Positions 51,775-60,982 are shown, numbered from the stretch's first letter. The stretch is DNA of 64,000 bases from Paenibacillus sp. J45TS6 (GCF_018403285.1 NZ_BOSJ01000005.1:62001-126000), one strand, 5' to 3'. Numbers and translations: made by a program. The notes: generated by a model from the sequence alone, not told the origin.

Positions 51775-52575
51775 ATGAGAGACCAAGCTATGAATAGGGG
51801 GACTTTTTTAAGATATTTATCACTAATCCTCATGTGTGTTTTTATTCTAATATCAAGTATCGTATATACACGTTTCTTTACTAAAGAAGAAATTCCTGAT
51901 GGAATAACGTATACCCAAACAACTACTGACAATGGGGTTACTCTACACGTATTGCAGACGGAACCAGATCATATATCGCTGCTGACGATAAACGACAGCA
52001 TTCTGCGTTCGGGCCAAAGTGGAATCAATGGCGGATTCTTTTGGGAAGATCAGTTGCTCAGTATTGCAGTGATGGATGGTGTGCCTACTAGCGGAAGTGT
52101 CAAAGAATATGGATCAGGCTGGTTTAACACCAAATACGACCGTGGAACGATGGTATATGATCGGATCACAAAGAAGGTTGACGTTCAGCGAGTTGCAAGT
52201 GCCGACGATCTAACGATTACAGATGAGACAAAGTTCTGGGCTCAAGGCGGAGTAAGTATGAATATAACGAACGATGACAGTTGGTATGACGTTGCGATTA
52301 ATGAAGAAGGACTGCCGTTTCCTGGCGACAAGCGTCTTCGCAGCGCAATGGCTTATGATACATCGGGAGACATCTACCTCATTGTTTCTTCTACCAAATC
52401 TACGGCTGAGCAATTTCGTACTGCGATAAAGAGTAGTATTGCCGTTGGAAAATTACAGGAAGGCATTTTTCTAGACGGGGATGGTTCCTCACAACTGCTC
52501 GCCGGTAACGTTAAGCTGAAGGGTGATGATAGAAAAGTGGTGCAGATGATTGCTGTAAATGGAGAGGGGCGCTAG
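51775..52575 (+). CDS. Membrane-anchored phosphodiester glycosidase (NAGPA/PF09992 family)
   Basis: 266 residues from the ATG at 51775, 11 bases after AGGAGG; a GTG at 51766 is in frame but too near that site. One N-terminal helix (about 10-32) anchors an extracytoplasmic domain with the family's GINGGFF motif and the C-terminal FLDGDGSSQL. Family members cleave sugar-phosphodiester linkages, as in uncovering enzyme and some wall-polymer or exopolysaccharide processing. The local substrate is unknown. Confidence 0.8.
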   Translation: MRDQAMNRGTFLRYLSLILMCVFILISSIVYTRFFTKEEIPDGITYTQTTTDNGVTLHVLQTEPDHISLLTINDSILRSGQSGINGGFFWEDQLLSIAVMDGVPTSGSVKEYGSGWFNTKYDRGTMVYDRITKKVDVQRVASADDLTITDETKFWAQGGVSMNITNDDSWYDVAINEEGLPFPGDKRLRSAMAYDTSGDIYLIVSSTKSTAEQFRTAIKSSIAVGKLQEGIFLDGDGSSQLLAGNVKLKGDDRKVVQMIAVNGEGR

Positions 52576-52670
52576 AAATGTACAAGCTAGGATAGACACG
52601 GCATAATATCGTAAAATAGATCAATTTTAAAAGATAAGTCTGCAATAGTTTGAGATTAGGGGGCGTAATT

Positions 52671-53759
52671 TTGATAAGTGATAAGAAATCAAGGCGACTT
52701 GATTTTGTTCAATCTCTAGTTTTTGATAATCTTTTACTAGTTAAAAACAGTTTAAAGCAACATCAGTTCTGGTCACAACTGTCTGGGGTTTCAAATTTTG
52801 CTTCAATGCTTGCTATAAGGAGAGGACAAGACTCGGAAATCGCTGCAATCGCGGGGTTACTTCACAATTATTATTTCGTCAAAACGGGAATAAAGACCTT
52901 TCCAGGCCACAATAGTGCTGATGCTGTAAGACCCATCCTACGCAGCTCTGAACTCTTTTCTGATGAAGAGATGTCTATCATTCTTAGATCTATCTTTTAT
53001 CAAGATGATCAACAGCGCAGCCATGGTCCCTATGAGGAAATTTTGAAAGATGCTATTTTGCTGCAGATGTACTTTCACAATACGGATAGACATGTACCTA
53101 CAACGGATATACATAGACTACAAAATGTACTTAGAGAGTTAGGGATGCCGGAAGAAACAGTAAAAGCGGTTGCTACCGCCAATCATATTGATTCGAAATT
53201 AATAAATTCACATAGGGAAGACAGACGTTCTATGCTTGCTGATTATGCAGAAACCTTGGCCAAGAAGAATATTATAGGCGTACCTGAAAATGAGGTTTAC
53301 CGAGAGATTTGCAAGTATTGGCCAGACGCTGATATTTATAAAGTGCTGGAGAGTAACTGGTGTGCTGCATTTGTATATCACTGCTGTATGCAGGTGGGTA
53401 TACTACTGCCGATTCGTTATCCGAACCATATGTATCGGCTTGCCGGGGTTGGAGCGCTGCTAGATTGGGCAAAGCTGCCCGAAACTGGATTTTTTTATGA
53501 CGTTAATCAAGAAGAGTTTAATCCGGCTCGTGGTGATATTGTTATTTTTGAGAAACTACTATCTGATCAATCTCATGATCATATCGGAATTGTGTTAGCT
53601 TGTGATGATCATCAAATTAAGGTTGCAGAAGGTAATGTAAATAATAAGAATGTTTCCGGCGTTCTATATAGGGATAGAAGTCATTGTATACTTGGGTATA
53701 TTCGAATAGGGGACAGCTACCAGTATCAATTCTATGGAGAGTACATCCCCATTCCATAA
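52671..53759 (+). CDS. Degenerate HD domain fused to a CHAP amidase-like domain
   Basis: 362 residues from the TTG at 52671 after TTAGGGGG; an upstream in-frame TTG at 52650 lacks a site. Residues about 20-190 resemble an HD hydrolase (GVSNFASMLAIRRG, AGLLHNYYF, FPGHNSADAV), but the first His is Asn and the HD pair is His-Asn, so metal binding is doubtful. Residues about 225-350 look like a CHAP/NlpC-type cysteine peptidase or amidase: Cys in NWCAAF, then RGDIVIF, His in HDHIGIV and AEGNVNNKN. No signal peptide or membrane segment is visible. The combination is unusual and its function unknown. Confidence 0.65.
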   Translation: MISDKKSRRLDFVQSLVFDNLLLVKNSLKQHQFWSQLSGVSNFASMLAIRRGQDSEIAAIAGLLHNYYFVKTGIKTFPGHNSADAVRPILRSSELFSDEEMSIILRSIFYQDDQQRSHGPYEEILKDAILLQMYFHNTDRHVPTTDIHRLQNVLRELGMPEETVKAVATANHIDSKLINSHREDRRSMLADYAETLAKKNIIGVPENEVYREICKYWPDADIYKVLESNWCAAFVYHCCMQVGILLPIRYPNHMYRLAGVGALLDWAKLPETGFFYDVNQEEFNPARGDIVIFEKLLSDQSHDHIGIVLACDDHQIKVAEGNVNNKNVSGVLYRDRSHCILGYIRIGDSYQYQFYGEYIPIP

Positions 53760-53829
53760 TTTCAGGCGGAGAAAAGGTGTGTACAACTGCTTAACAATAA
53801 TTGCTTAAGCAAACGATATGTAAAGATAG

Positions 53830-53865
53830 AAACAACCAGCCTCTTAGTCTGAGACTGGTTGTTTT
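53830..53865. terminator. Bidirectional terminator
   Basis: AAACAACCAGCCTC pairs with GAGACTGGTTGTTT (one bulge), with A and T flanks, between the HD-CHAP gene and the convergent PL10 lyase. Confidence 0.8.
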
Positions 53866-53896
53866 ATTTATTACTCCGCATTGTTACCGATGCTGC

Positions 53897-54859
53897 TTAA
53901 TAGATTCCAAGACCATTTGGCCAATTCCCGTACCATGAGTAATTTACTCGTCTTTCTTGCTCAATATCACTGAGTTTGTATTTAACAATCCCGTCACGAC
54001 CGACAAAGATCGGTTTATTTGTATTTATCTCATAAAAACGTGCCCAAATTGCTGGAGCAGTCGGATCACTCGTCACGATGACATCATCGCTCGTTTTTAC
54101 AACTTTGATTCCAGTAATTTTCACAGCTTTGAACCAATCTTCTGCAGCTTTAATTGAATTGGCAATTTGAGTTGTAGAAGATCTCGTCTTGAGGAATTTA
54201 ACAATCCCCACACTTTCTTGGCCGGAGAGAGAAGGAACTTCGTATGCTCGTGCCCCAGCGGGCTTTAATGTTACTGAATCATGCTGTTGTCCCCAAACCG
54301 TTAGCTTTCCATTGACAACAACCTGCATTTGCAAAATAAGGCTTACACCTTTTGTAACTGCCGTATTACATTTTCCCGCTAAAGTGCTATCGATAAAGGA
54401 AAAGTCTCCTTTTTTGTTAGCAACATCATCTAGCAGTATCATTACGTTAATCATGGCATTGTCATTAAAGGTAATGTGTTTATGATAACCGGAGCTGTTA
54501 TACACTTGCGGCCAGCCGCCATTTGCATATTGCATGTTCAACAAGAAATTGATTCCTTTGATCGCTGCAGCAGAATACTTGCTGTCTTTCGTTTTTTGAT
54601 ATTCTGCTGCTAGTCTTCTAATCTCGGTATAAGTGGCCTTGTTATCAATCGTAGACTTGGCCCACTCTCCGCTGGTTGTCGTATAATCCTTTTTCCAACC
54701 GCCATCGGATTGCTGGTATTTTAGAATGTCGGAGATGCTTGCGGTTTCCCCAGAACCGGCATTTACGGCAGAAGGAGATAGAAACAGGATACTTAAAGTG
54801 GAGAAGAACAGTGTTAAAGCGAGTAGAAAGGGAATTCGTATGATTCTTGTTATACGCAG
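53897..54859 (-). CDS. Secreted pectate lyase, PL10 family, apparent CTG start
   Basis: The frame is continuous for 320 codons from a CTG at 54859 to the stop at 53897, and no ATG, GTG or TTG occurs upstream before an in-frame TGA. AAAGGAG lies nine bases before the CTG. The N-terminus is a good Sec signal peptide (basic RITRIIRIP, hydrophobic stretch, cleavage near VNAG). The PL10 body includes LKYQQSDGGWKKDY, NMQYANGGWPQVYN, ITFNDNAMINVM and WARFYEI. PL10 enzymes cleave polygalacturonate with Ca. Using only the first in-frame ATG would lose about 105 residues, including the signal. A cre site (54974-54987) lies upstream. Confidence 0.85.
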   Translation of the reverse strand: MRITRIIRIPFLLALTLFFSTLSILFLSPSAVNAGSGETASISDILKYQQSDGGWKKDYTTTSGEWAKSTIDNKATYTEIRRLAAEYQKTKDSKYSAAAIKGINFLLNMQYANGGWPQVYNSSGYHKHITFNDNAMINVMILLDDVANKKGDFSFIDSTLAGKCNTAVTKGVSLILQMQVVVNGKLTVWGQQHDSVTLKPAGARAYEVPSLSGQESVGIVKFLKTRSSTTQIANSIKAAEDWFKAVKITGIKVVKTSDDVIVTSDPTAPAIWARFYEINTNKPIFVGRDGIVKYKLSDIEQERRVNYSWYGNWPNGLGIY

Positions 54860-54973
54860 GTAAACCAGCTCCTTTGTTCATTTTGGTTTTACATGTGAAG
54901 CGAATACAATGTACCAAACCAATCATAATCCACTGGGAAAAAGAGTGGTTAAACAGGCTTAGAAATAGAATGT

Positions 54974-54987
54974 TGTAAACGCTTCCA
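54974..54987. promoter_or_regulatory. cre site upstream of the PL10 lyase
   Basis: TGTAAACGCTTCCA matches 13 of 14 CcpA consensus positions, 115 bases before the PL10 start. The remaining 54860-55135 shows no gene. Confidence 0.65.
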
Positions 54988-55135
54988 TATAATATACCTT
55001 ATTATAATAAAACAGAAACAAAATATGTCTATTTTTTGCAATGATTAGATAGTAATTTCAATCGCTAGATAAGTTTAGTTGGAACAAATGATTAGTTGGT
55101 GCGTTTATACAAGTAGAAGGATAAGGAGGGAAGTC

Positions 55136-55429
55136 ATGCGTAATTTACTTTCTATATTTTTACTAGCCGTATTATTATCTGGATGTGCTTCTGAACAAGA
55201 CCTTACCTTAGAAACTGCTACAAGCAGGGCACTAGATAAGGTTCCTGGCTGTGGAAATCACCTAGAAACCTTTAACAAGGTTAATGAAAGCCAAGAAAAG
55301 GAAGATGGATTTGTTATCACCATTCAGCAAGACTGTGAACCAAAAGACGGAGAGGGACCTCAGATGCGTTCGGATTACACCTATTACGTGACTAAAAATG
55401 AAGTTAAGATCGTTAAAGATAATAATTAG
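55136..55429 (+). CDS. Small lipoprotein, unknown function
   Basis: 97 residues from the ATG at 55136, just after AAGGAGGG; the frame is open back to 55079. The lipobox LLSGC gives a lipid-anchored mature protein of about 80 residues, mostly beta with two further Cys (PGCGNH and QQDCEP) that could form a disulfide. No family recognised. The next gene is also an exported protein. Confidence 0.75.
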   Translation: MRNLLSIFLLAVLLSGCASEQDLTLETATSRALDKVPGCGNHLETFNKVNESQEKEDGFVITIQQDCEPKDGEGPQMRSDYTYYVTKNEVKIVKDNN

Positions 55430-55480
55430 ATTCTTGGATGGTGTTACATTGGTGGCGGAATATGAATAAGGAGAATGATA

Positions 55481-56050
55481 ATGAAAAGGAAAATAAATGT
55501 GATTTTACTAATTTGTTTATTAGTGAGCATCATGACAATTTCTATACCTTCAAATGCATATGCTTGTTCTTGTGTAGAGCCTATAAGTGTTCAAGATGAA
55601 TTTAGTCGATCAGAAGCCGTTTTTTCGGGACGCGTAATTGAAGTAAAGGAAGAGAGAACAAATAGATTTCTATCGAATGCTGTATTATTTGAAACCAGTG
55701 AGATCTGGAAGGGTGGTTCAGAATCTCAAATCATCATTCGTACCGGTGGCGGTGGAGGTGATTGTGGGATTCAATTTAAAGAAGGAGAGGATTATTTAGT
55801 CTATGCGAAATCATCTTCTATGTATGTTGACAGAGAAGAGCTTGTAACTATTATTTGTGATCGGACGAGTGTATTAGCTCAAGCAGAAGAAGATTTAACT
55901 ATTTTAGGTGAAGGTAAAGCACCTACAGAACAAGTGGATCTTTCAGGGGAATTGAATAATATAAGCTCAAAAATATGGATGACAGCGCTTGGAATCGTAT
56001 TGATTGTTCTTGTGGCTTTCTTGGTAGGTAGAAGAGTAAGAAAAAAATAA
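55481..56050 (+). CDS. Secreted, membrane-anchored NTR/TIMP-like protein
   Basis: 189 residues from the ATG at 55481; the ATG at 55475 is too close to AAGGAG. A signal peptide (about 1-28) ends at YACSCVEP, and the mature N-terminus CSC followed by EAVFSGRVIEVKE is the hallmark of the netrin/TIMP-like OB fold. Cys residues in GGDCGI and IICDRT may pair with it. A C-terminal helix (about 164-183) and basic tail anchor it. Bacterial members are of unknown function. Confidence 0.7.
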   Translation: MKRKINVILLICLLVSIMTISIPSNAYACSCVEPISVQDEFSRSEAVFSGRVIEVKEERTNRFLSNAVLFETSEIWKGGSESQIIIRTGGGGGDCGIQFKEGEDYLVYAKSSSMYVDREELVTIICDRTSVLAQAEEDLTILGEGKAPTEQVDLSGELNNISSKIWMTALGIVLIVLVAFLVGRRVRKK

Positions 56051-56122
56051 GCTAGCTTATTTTACATTCATTATCTAACTTGGTATATTTTACAGGATTC
56101 ATTAATCGGAAGGAGGATAAGA

Positions 56123-57358
56123 GTGGCAATCTTTCAGTCAAGAAAGACAACATATAACAGGTCAGTAGAGTGGATAAAGGAACATGCTCATCTTGTGGAT
56201 ACCTTGTCCGAAACTAAATCGGATCATTTCAACTTTTTAGAGAACATTCTAAAGGATAAACGAATTGTATGGCTAGGTGAAAATGGTCACGGTATTGCTG
56301 AGCATAATCTTCTTAAGACCCAATTGATCGATTTTCTTTATCATAAAATGGGATTTAAAGTGATAGCATTCGAGAGCGGGCTTATGGAATGTTATACCTC
56401 GAACTTCCTAAAAGATGAACTTTCACTTGATGAATTCATAGACCATTCTGTCTTTCCGTTTTGGAAAACAGAAGAAACCTATTCATTATTCCAATCATTA
56501 AAAGCTAACGAGGACTTTAATCTGATCGGTTTTGATTTTCAGCCCTCCAGCAAACAGAGTCTGTTGATAGCGTTTTTAAATAAAATCAATATTGATTTTC
56601 CATTAGAATTTATACAGAACATACAAAAAGTAGAAGAAAACATAGCCCATTGGTTTGGCCGAATTAGCAATTATACAAGAAGAAGGAAGAGGGTACCCAA
56701 AGAGACATTGCAAGAATATAAACTTATTCAAAGTGAACTAAATGAGATTATAGATCAATTACTTGATCTTCTAATGGAGAAGAAAAAGGATTTTATTAGT
56801 CTTGGTTTAGACTTACCCTTTACATTCATTCATAAAGAACTCGAAAATAGACGTCTTTTCCTAAATCATTTAACAGATAACTTTCAAGATTATATGAAAT
56901 ATCGGGATCAGGTCATGGCAGCTAACTTAGAATGGATTTGTAGTGAATTATATCCGAATGAAAAGATAATGATTTGGGCTCACAATGCTCATATTTATAA
57001 AAATTACCAAGCATCAAATCATTACAGACCAATGGGTTCATTAATAAGTAAAGAGTTAATGGATGACTCCTATTATATGGGGCTCTTTATGTATGAAGGA
57101 GAGGCACATTTATTGAATAGAACAGTCTATAGAATTGGCCCTCCTCCAAAAAAGAGTCTTGAGAATTATATGAATCATACCGATTCCCCTGTTTCGTTTC
57201 TTGATTTCTCTAATGTCACGGCACAACCATACAATAAGTGGATATTTGAGAAAACACTGATCCTGGAGCATGGAACGGTAAGGAAATTTATTATTCCAGC
57301 TGAGCAATTAAGTGGAGTGTTTTTTGTAAAAAAGGTTTCACCACCTCGCTACCTATAA
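56123..57358 (+). CDS. Erythromycin esterase family protein
   Basis: 411 residues, GTG start after AAGGAGG. The active-site elements of the Ere family are present: GENGHGIAEH (with the catalytic Glu and His), IAFESGL (Glu), GFDFQ, and the late His in WAHNAHI. Some family members hydrolyse the macrolide lactone ring, but many chromosomal Bacillota members are unlinked to resistance, so the substrate is open. Monocistronic, with a terminator after it. Confidence 0.8.
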   Translation: MAIFQSRKTTYNRSVEWIKEHAHLVDTLSETKSDHFNFLENILKDKRIVWLGENGHGIAEHNLLKTQLIDFLYHKMGFKVIAFESGLMECYTSNFLKDELSLDEFIDHSVFPFWKTEETYSLFQSLKANEDFNLIGFDFQPSSKQSLLIAFLNKINIDFPLEFIQNIQKVEENIAHWFGRISNYTRRRKRVPKETLQEYKLIQSELNEIIDQLLDLLMEKKKDFISLGLDLPFTFIHKELENRRLFLNHLTDNFQDYMKYRDQVMAANLEWICSELYPNEKIMIWAHNAHIYKNYQASNHYRPMGSLISKELMDDSYYMGLFMYEGEAHLLNRTVYRIGPPPKKSLENYMNHTDSPVSFLDFSNVTAQPYNKWIFEKTLILEHGTVRKFIIPAEQLSGVFFVKKVSPPRYL

Positions 57359-57402
57359 TCGTCTGTACATCCAAGTAGAGACGTTAACCAAAGTAAAAAA
57401 TG

Positions 57403-57438
57403 CACCTTACTAAAACTGAATTTAGTAAGGTGAATTTT
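57403..57438. terminator. Bidirectional terminator
   Basis: CACCTTACTAAA pairs perfectly with TTTAGTAAGGTG around six bases, with A-rich and T-rich flanks, between convergent genes. Confidence 0.75.
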
Positions 57439-57533
57439 AGAATAAGTGAAACATGATAACCGGATTATGATGTAAGAAATCATGTCCAATGATTTGTCTT
57501 CCATGTTACAGAATAAAGACATTTGTGTTCATC

Positions 57534-58724
57534 TTATTTTGTATAGTTATCGAAGTAACCTTGGATGTAGATCATTGGTGTTCCTTTGTCGCCGCTGCCT
57601 GATGTTAAATCAGACAATGAGCCAATGAGATCGGTTAGTCTACGAGGCGTTGTTCCTTGAGCTTCCATTTCACCAACGAGATCGTCGTTCTTGTTCTGGA
57701 TGAATGCAGTGATTGCTTGTTGTAACTCTTCACCACGAAGATGAGAGAAATTGTTATCTGCCAAGTACTTCAGTTTTACTTCATTTGGAGTACCACTCAG
57801 TCCCTCAGTGTAAGCAGGGGAGACAACAGGATCTGCCAGTTCCCAAATTTTACCGACTGGATCTTTGAAAGCTCCATCCCCATAAACCATGACCTCAACC
57901 GTTTTACCAGTTAATTCTTTCAATTTCTCTTGAATACGATCAACGATCGGTTGACAATTATTCGGGAATAATTTCACGCTTTCTTCCGTTGCTTTATTAG
58001 ACCCAAGCAGACCATATGCTTCGTTAAAGCCGCTGCCATTAATGGATTTGGATAAAATATCATCAAGACCAAATACTTTTTCGGCACCATTGTTTGTTAA
58101 AATGCGTTTGGTTCTGAAACGGGAGTGAATATCACAAGTCAGAACATATTTTGTATACTCTAAAATGGTTTTAGGGTTATTAGAGAAGATGACCTCGCAA
58201 GTTGTACCTTCTGCTTCAATAAGAGATTTGTAGTATTCAATGTAGTCCACACCTGTAAATGGATGTTTTTTATAACCAAAATGTTCGCGGAACTGATCTT
58301 CTGACAATACATCCGTCCAAGGATTAATACCTTTTACATCCAGTTCGTCGATGTCTACCAGGTGATTACCAACTTCATCCGCAGGGTAGCTTAGCATTAA
58401 GATGACTTTCTTCGCGCCTTTTGCAATCCCTCTCAAGCAGTTAGCAAATCGGTTACGGCTAAGAATTGGGAAAATAACACCAATCGTTTCGTTACCGAAT
58501 TTTTCATTTATATCCGTCGCAATATGGTCGATTGTCGCATAGTTCCCTTGCGCACGAGCAACAATGGATTCCGTTATGGTAACAATGTCACGATCCTCAA
58601 TCGAAAATCCTTCGCTTTTTGCTGCATTTAATAGCGTATCCACTACGATTTCTTCAATAGAATCACCTTGGTTAATGATCGGACCACGAAGTCCACGTAC
58701 AACGGTTCCTACTGCTCTTGACAT
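57534..58724 (-). CDS. Coenzyme F420-0:L-glutamate ligase family protein (CofE-like)
   Basis: 396 residues, longer than archaeal CofE (about 250). Family features include a GTVVRGLRGPIINQGD opening, DRDIVTITESIVARAQGN, and EVMVYGDGAFKDPVGKIWELADP, with acidic metal and GTP-binding residues. CofE adds glutamates to F420. Coenzyme F420 is not established in Paenibacillus and no other F420 gene is here, so it may glutamylate something else. It is divergent from a LysR regulator 135 bases away. Confidence 0.75.
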   Translation of the reverse strand: MSRAVGTVVRGLRGPIINQGDSIEEIVVDTLLNAAKSEGFSIEDRDIVTITESIVARAQGNYATIDHIATDINEKFGNETIGVIFPILSRNRFANCLRGIAKGAKKVILMLSYPADEVGNHLVDIDELDVKGINPWTDVLSEDQFREHFGYKKHPFTGVDYIEYYKSLIEAEGTTCEVIFSNNPKTILEYTKYVLTCDIHSRFRTKRILTNNGAEKVFGLDDILSKSINGSGFNEAYGLLGSNKATEESVKLFPNNCQPIVDRIQEKLKELTGKTVEVMVYGDGAFKDPVGKIWELADPVVSPAYTEGLSGTPNEVKLKYLADNNFSHLRGEELQQAITAFIQNKNDDLVGEMEAQGTTPRRLTDLIGSLSDLTSGSGDKGTPMIYIQGYFDNYTK

Positions 58725-58859
58725 AATAATCTCCCCTTTACCGAGTTCACGTTATGTATCTTAGTAACGAAATGTTTAAACACTATGATTTTACTATACC
58801 TCTGAAAAGTGTTATAAGTAAAATTAATATTTGTAATGTTTGATATAAGGAGAATTAAT

Positions 58860-59756
58860 ATGATCGGAAAATTAGATTTATATCGTGTATTTAATGTCGT
58901 CAGCCAGCACAAAAGCTTTTCTAAAGCGGCAGAAGAACTGTTTTTGACCCAATCTGCAGTGAGCCAGGCAATTACAAAACTTGAGAAGGAGTTAGAAATA
59001 CCACTTTTCTATCGAACGTCAAAAGGCGTAGTTCTAACAACAGAAGGTAAATTATTAAATGAACATATTAATTCTGCACTAGGGATTATTCATGCCGCAG
59101 AAGATAAAATGCTGGAGTTCAAGTCATTAAAAACAGGACAGCTGCGAATCGGAGTAGGGGATACCATCTCTCGTTATTATTTACTGCCTTACCTAGAGAA
59201 GTTTCACAAAGAATTCCCGGGCATCAAATTAAATATTATAAATGGAACGACAATGGAAATCTGCGAGTTTATAAAAACAGGAAAAGCGGATCTTGGAATC
59301 TGTAACTTGCCCATTCAAGGGGATCATCTAGAGGTCATTCCTTGTAAGGAAATTCAAGATATTTTTGTGTGTGGAGAGAAATACAAAGAACTGATTTCAA
59401 AACCGGTTAGCTTAGAATATTTGATGGACATGCCCCTTATCTTTCTAGAGAAAAAGTCGAATTCAAGAATGTATGTAGAAGATTTTTTGAAAAAAAGAGG
59501 GCATCATCTTTCTCCCGTCTTTGAACTTGGATCGCATGATTTAGTATTAGAGTTCACAAAAATAAATTTGGGCATTTCCTGTGTCATTAAAGAGTTTTCA
59601 ATGGACTATTTAGAAAGAGGAGACTTACACGAGATCATACTAGAAGAGGAAATCCCAAAAAGAAATATTGGCATATGCTATCTAAAAAATGTTCCATTAT
59701 CACGTGCAGGGCAGAAGTTTGTGGAAAATATAAACCAAAGAGCCCAGTCTATTTAG
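58860..59756 (+). CDS. LysR-family transcriptional regulator
   Basis: 298 residues from the ATG at 58860, behind AAGGAG; an upstream ATG at 58836 has no site. The N-terminal winged HTH (about 1-60) contains SFSKAAEELFLTQSAVSQAI. The effector domain (about 90-290) has the usual two-lobe form. LysR genes commonly control the divergent neighbour, here the CofE-like gene. AACACT and AGTGTT form a spaced inverted repeat in the intergenic region near 58780-58812 that could be its site. Confidence 0.88.
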   Translation: MIGKLDLYRVFNVVSQHKSFSKAAEELFLTQSAVSQAITKLEKELEIPLFYRTSKGVVLTTEGKLLNEHINSALGIIHAAEDKMLEFKSLKTGQLRIGVGDTISRYYLLPYLEKFHKEFPGIKLNIINGTTMEICEFIKTGKADLGICNLPIQGDHLEVIPCKEIQDIFVCGEKYKELISKPVSLEYLMDMPLIFLEKKSNSRMYVEDFLKKRGHHLSPVFELGSHDLVLEFTKINLGISCVIKEFSMDYLERGDLHEIILEEEIPKRNIGICYLKNVPLSRAGQKFVENINQRAQSI

Positions 59757-59768
59757 ACTGAGCTCTTT
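59737..59768. terminator. Terminator overlapping the end of the LysR gene
   Basis: AAAGAGCCCAGTCTA pairs with TAGACTGAGCTCTTT (one mismatch). Its 5' arm is inside the last codons of the LysR gene, and the stop codon sits in the hairpin. Confidence 0.75.
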
Positions 59769-59830
59769 GTTATTAAATTCAATCCAATTCAATTTACACT
59801 TATTCTTCAGTTAACTAATTTTCTGGAATA

Positions 59831-60913
59831 TTATTTCTCAACCACAGTCTCACCTTCAATTAATACCGGCTGATAATAAGTGCTCGTAGGAAGATCTTTT
59901 TTACCTTGTAATTTCTTGATAACCCAATCTGCTGCATCTCGTCCCATTTTTTCTTGCGGGTGTGTCAGCGTAGTTAGTTTAATGTTTGCATTTTTTGCGA
60001 TATAGGAATTATCTTGACCGATAATAGATAATTCATCCGGTATCGAAATATCCAGCTGTCTGCACACGTTTACGACTTCGAGCCCTACCTCATCGTTATA
60101 ACAAACAATTGCTGTCAGCACATCTCTATTTTCAATTAAGAAATTCTTTATGTTAACAGATAAATTCTGCTTTGACTCTGTATCAAATGAGAGCACTTGC
60201 TCAGGTTGAAACCGTAACTTAGCTTCACCGAGCGCTTTAATATACCCCTTCATTCGATATTTACCTTGTAAGTCATCCATTTTTGAGATAATTCCAATTT
60301 TTTTATGTCCTTTAGATATTAATTCTTTTGTAGCTAGATAGCTGGATTGTACGTCATCAAGACAAAAGAAAGGAACTTCGAGTTCTTCATAATAAGCATT
60401 GATCATAATGAAGGGAACATCTTGTTCTTTGAATGTTAGGTAATAAGCAATATTGGGATTGTATAGATTACTTTTCGTAGGTTCAACAATTAAACCGTCT
60501 ACTCCATAAGAGAGCATCATTTCTAATGCTTTTTTCTCTTGTGCGACATCATTATTTGTACTTGCTAGTAGTAGCGAGTAATTATCCTCATTAAGCCTTC
60601 CTTCAATACCACGGATAATGGAGGGGAAAATGTAATCGGAAATATAAGTCGTGATGACGCCAATGATTTTATTATTGGAATTTCCATTCGATTTAGATCG
60701 GTACTGGTTACTGACATAAGTACCAGATCCTTTTTCACTTCTAAGAAAACCCTCGTTAGACAGTTCTAAAATCGCTTTTCGTACGGTCTGCCGGCTAACT
60801 TGGTATTGCTCTTGTAATGCAGACTCTGTAGGAATTTGTTCCCCGACGTTATAAACGCCTGAAAGAATATTACTTTTTATATCGTCAATGATAAATTGAT
60901 ATTTTGGTTTCAC
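59831..60913 (-). CDS. araR: L-arabinose operon repressor AraR
   Basis: 360 residues, typical for AraR: an N-terminal GntR-type winged HTH (about 1-70, PTESALQEQYQVSRQTVRKA) fused to a LacI-type ligand-binding domain (about 85-355, IIGVITTYISDYIFPSIIRG, GHKKIGIIS, LSIIGQDNS). AraR releases DNA on binding L-arabinose. It is divergent from araBDA, and both promoters carry AraR-like operators (60967-60982, 61123-61138, 61155-61170), which supports autoregulation and control of the operon. Confidence 0.93.
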   Translation of the reverse strand: MKPKYQFIIDDIKSNILSGVYNVGEQIPTESALQEQYQVSRQTVRKAILELSNEGFLRSEKGSGTYVSNQYRSKSNGNSNNKIIGVITTYISDYIFPSIIRGIEGRLNEDNYSLLLASTNNDVAQEKKALEMMLSYGVDGLIVEPTKSNLYNPNIAYYLTFKEQDVPFIMINAYYEELEVPFFCLDDVQSSYLATKELISKGHKKIGIISKMDDLQGKYRMKGYIKALGEAKLRFQPEQVLSFDTESKQNLSVNIKNFLIENRDVLTAIVCYNDEVGLEVVNVCRQLDISIPDELSIIGQDNSYIAKNANIKLTTLTHPQEKMGRDAADWVIKKLQGKKDLPTSTYYQPVLIEGETVVEK

Positions 60914-60966
60914 TAAAGTTCACTTCTTTCATCGTTGTTAGTTAATACATCAAATTTATATAAAAT

Positions 60967-60982
60967 AGTTGTAAGTACAAAT
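60967..60982. promoter_or_regulatory. AraR operator before araR
   Basis: AGTTGTAAGTACAAAT matches 14 of 16 positions of the Bacillus AraR operator ATTTGTACGTACAAAT and lies 54 bases before the araR start. A half-site TGTACAAA occurs near 61023. Confidence 0.65.

Noticed and set aside
53897-54859. Frameshifted PL10 pseudogene
   Set aside because: Reading the minus strand base by base shows one continuous frame from 54859 to 53897. The apparent break came only from the lack of a standard start codon.
54645-54926. 93-codon minus-strand frame with an ATG and ribosome-like site upstream of PL10
   Set aside because: It is out of frame with PL10 and reads through its signal peptide region with a low-quality translation. 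The CTG-started frame gives a coherent signal peptide and PL10 N-terminus.
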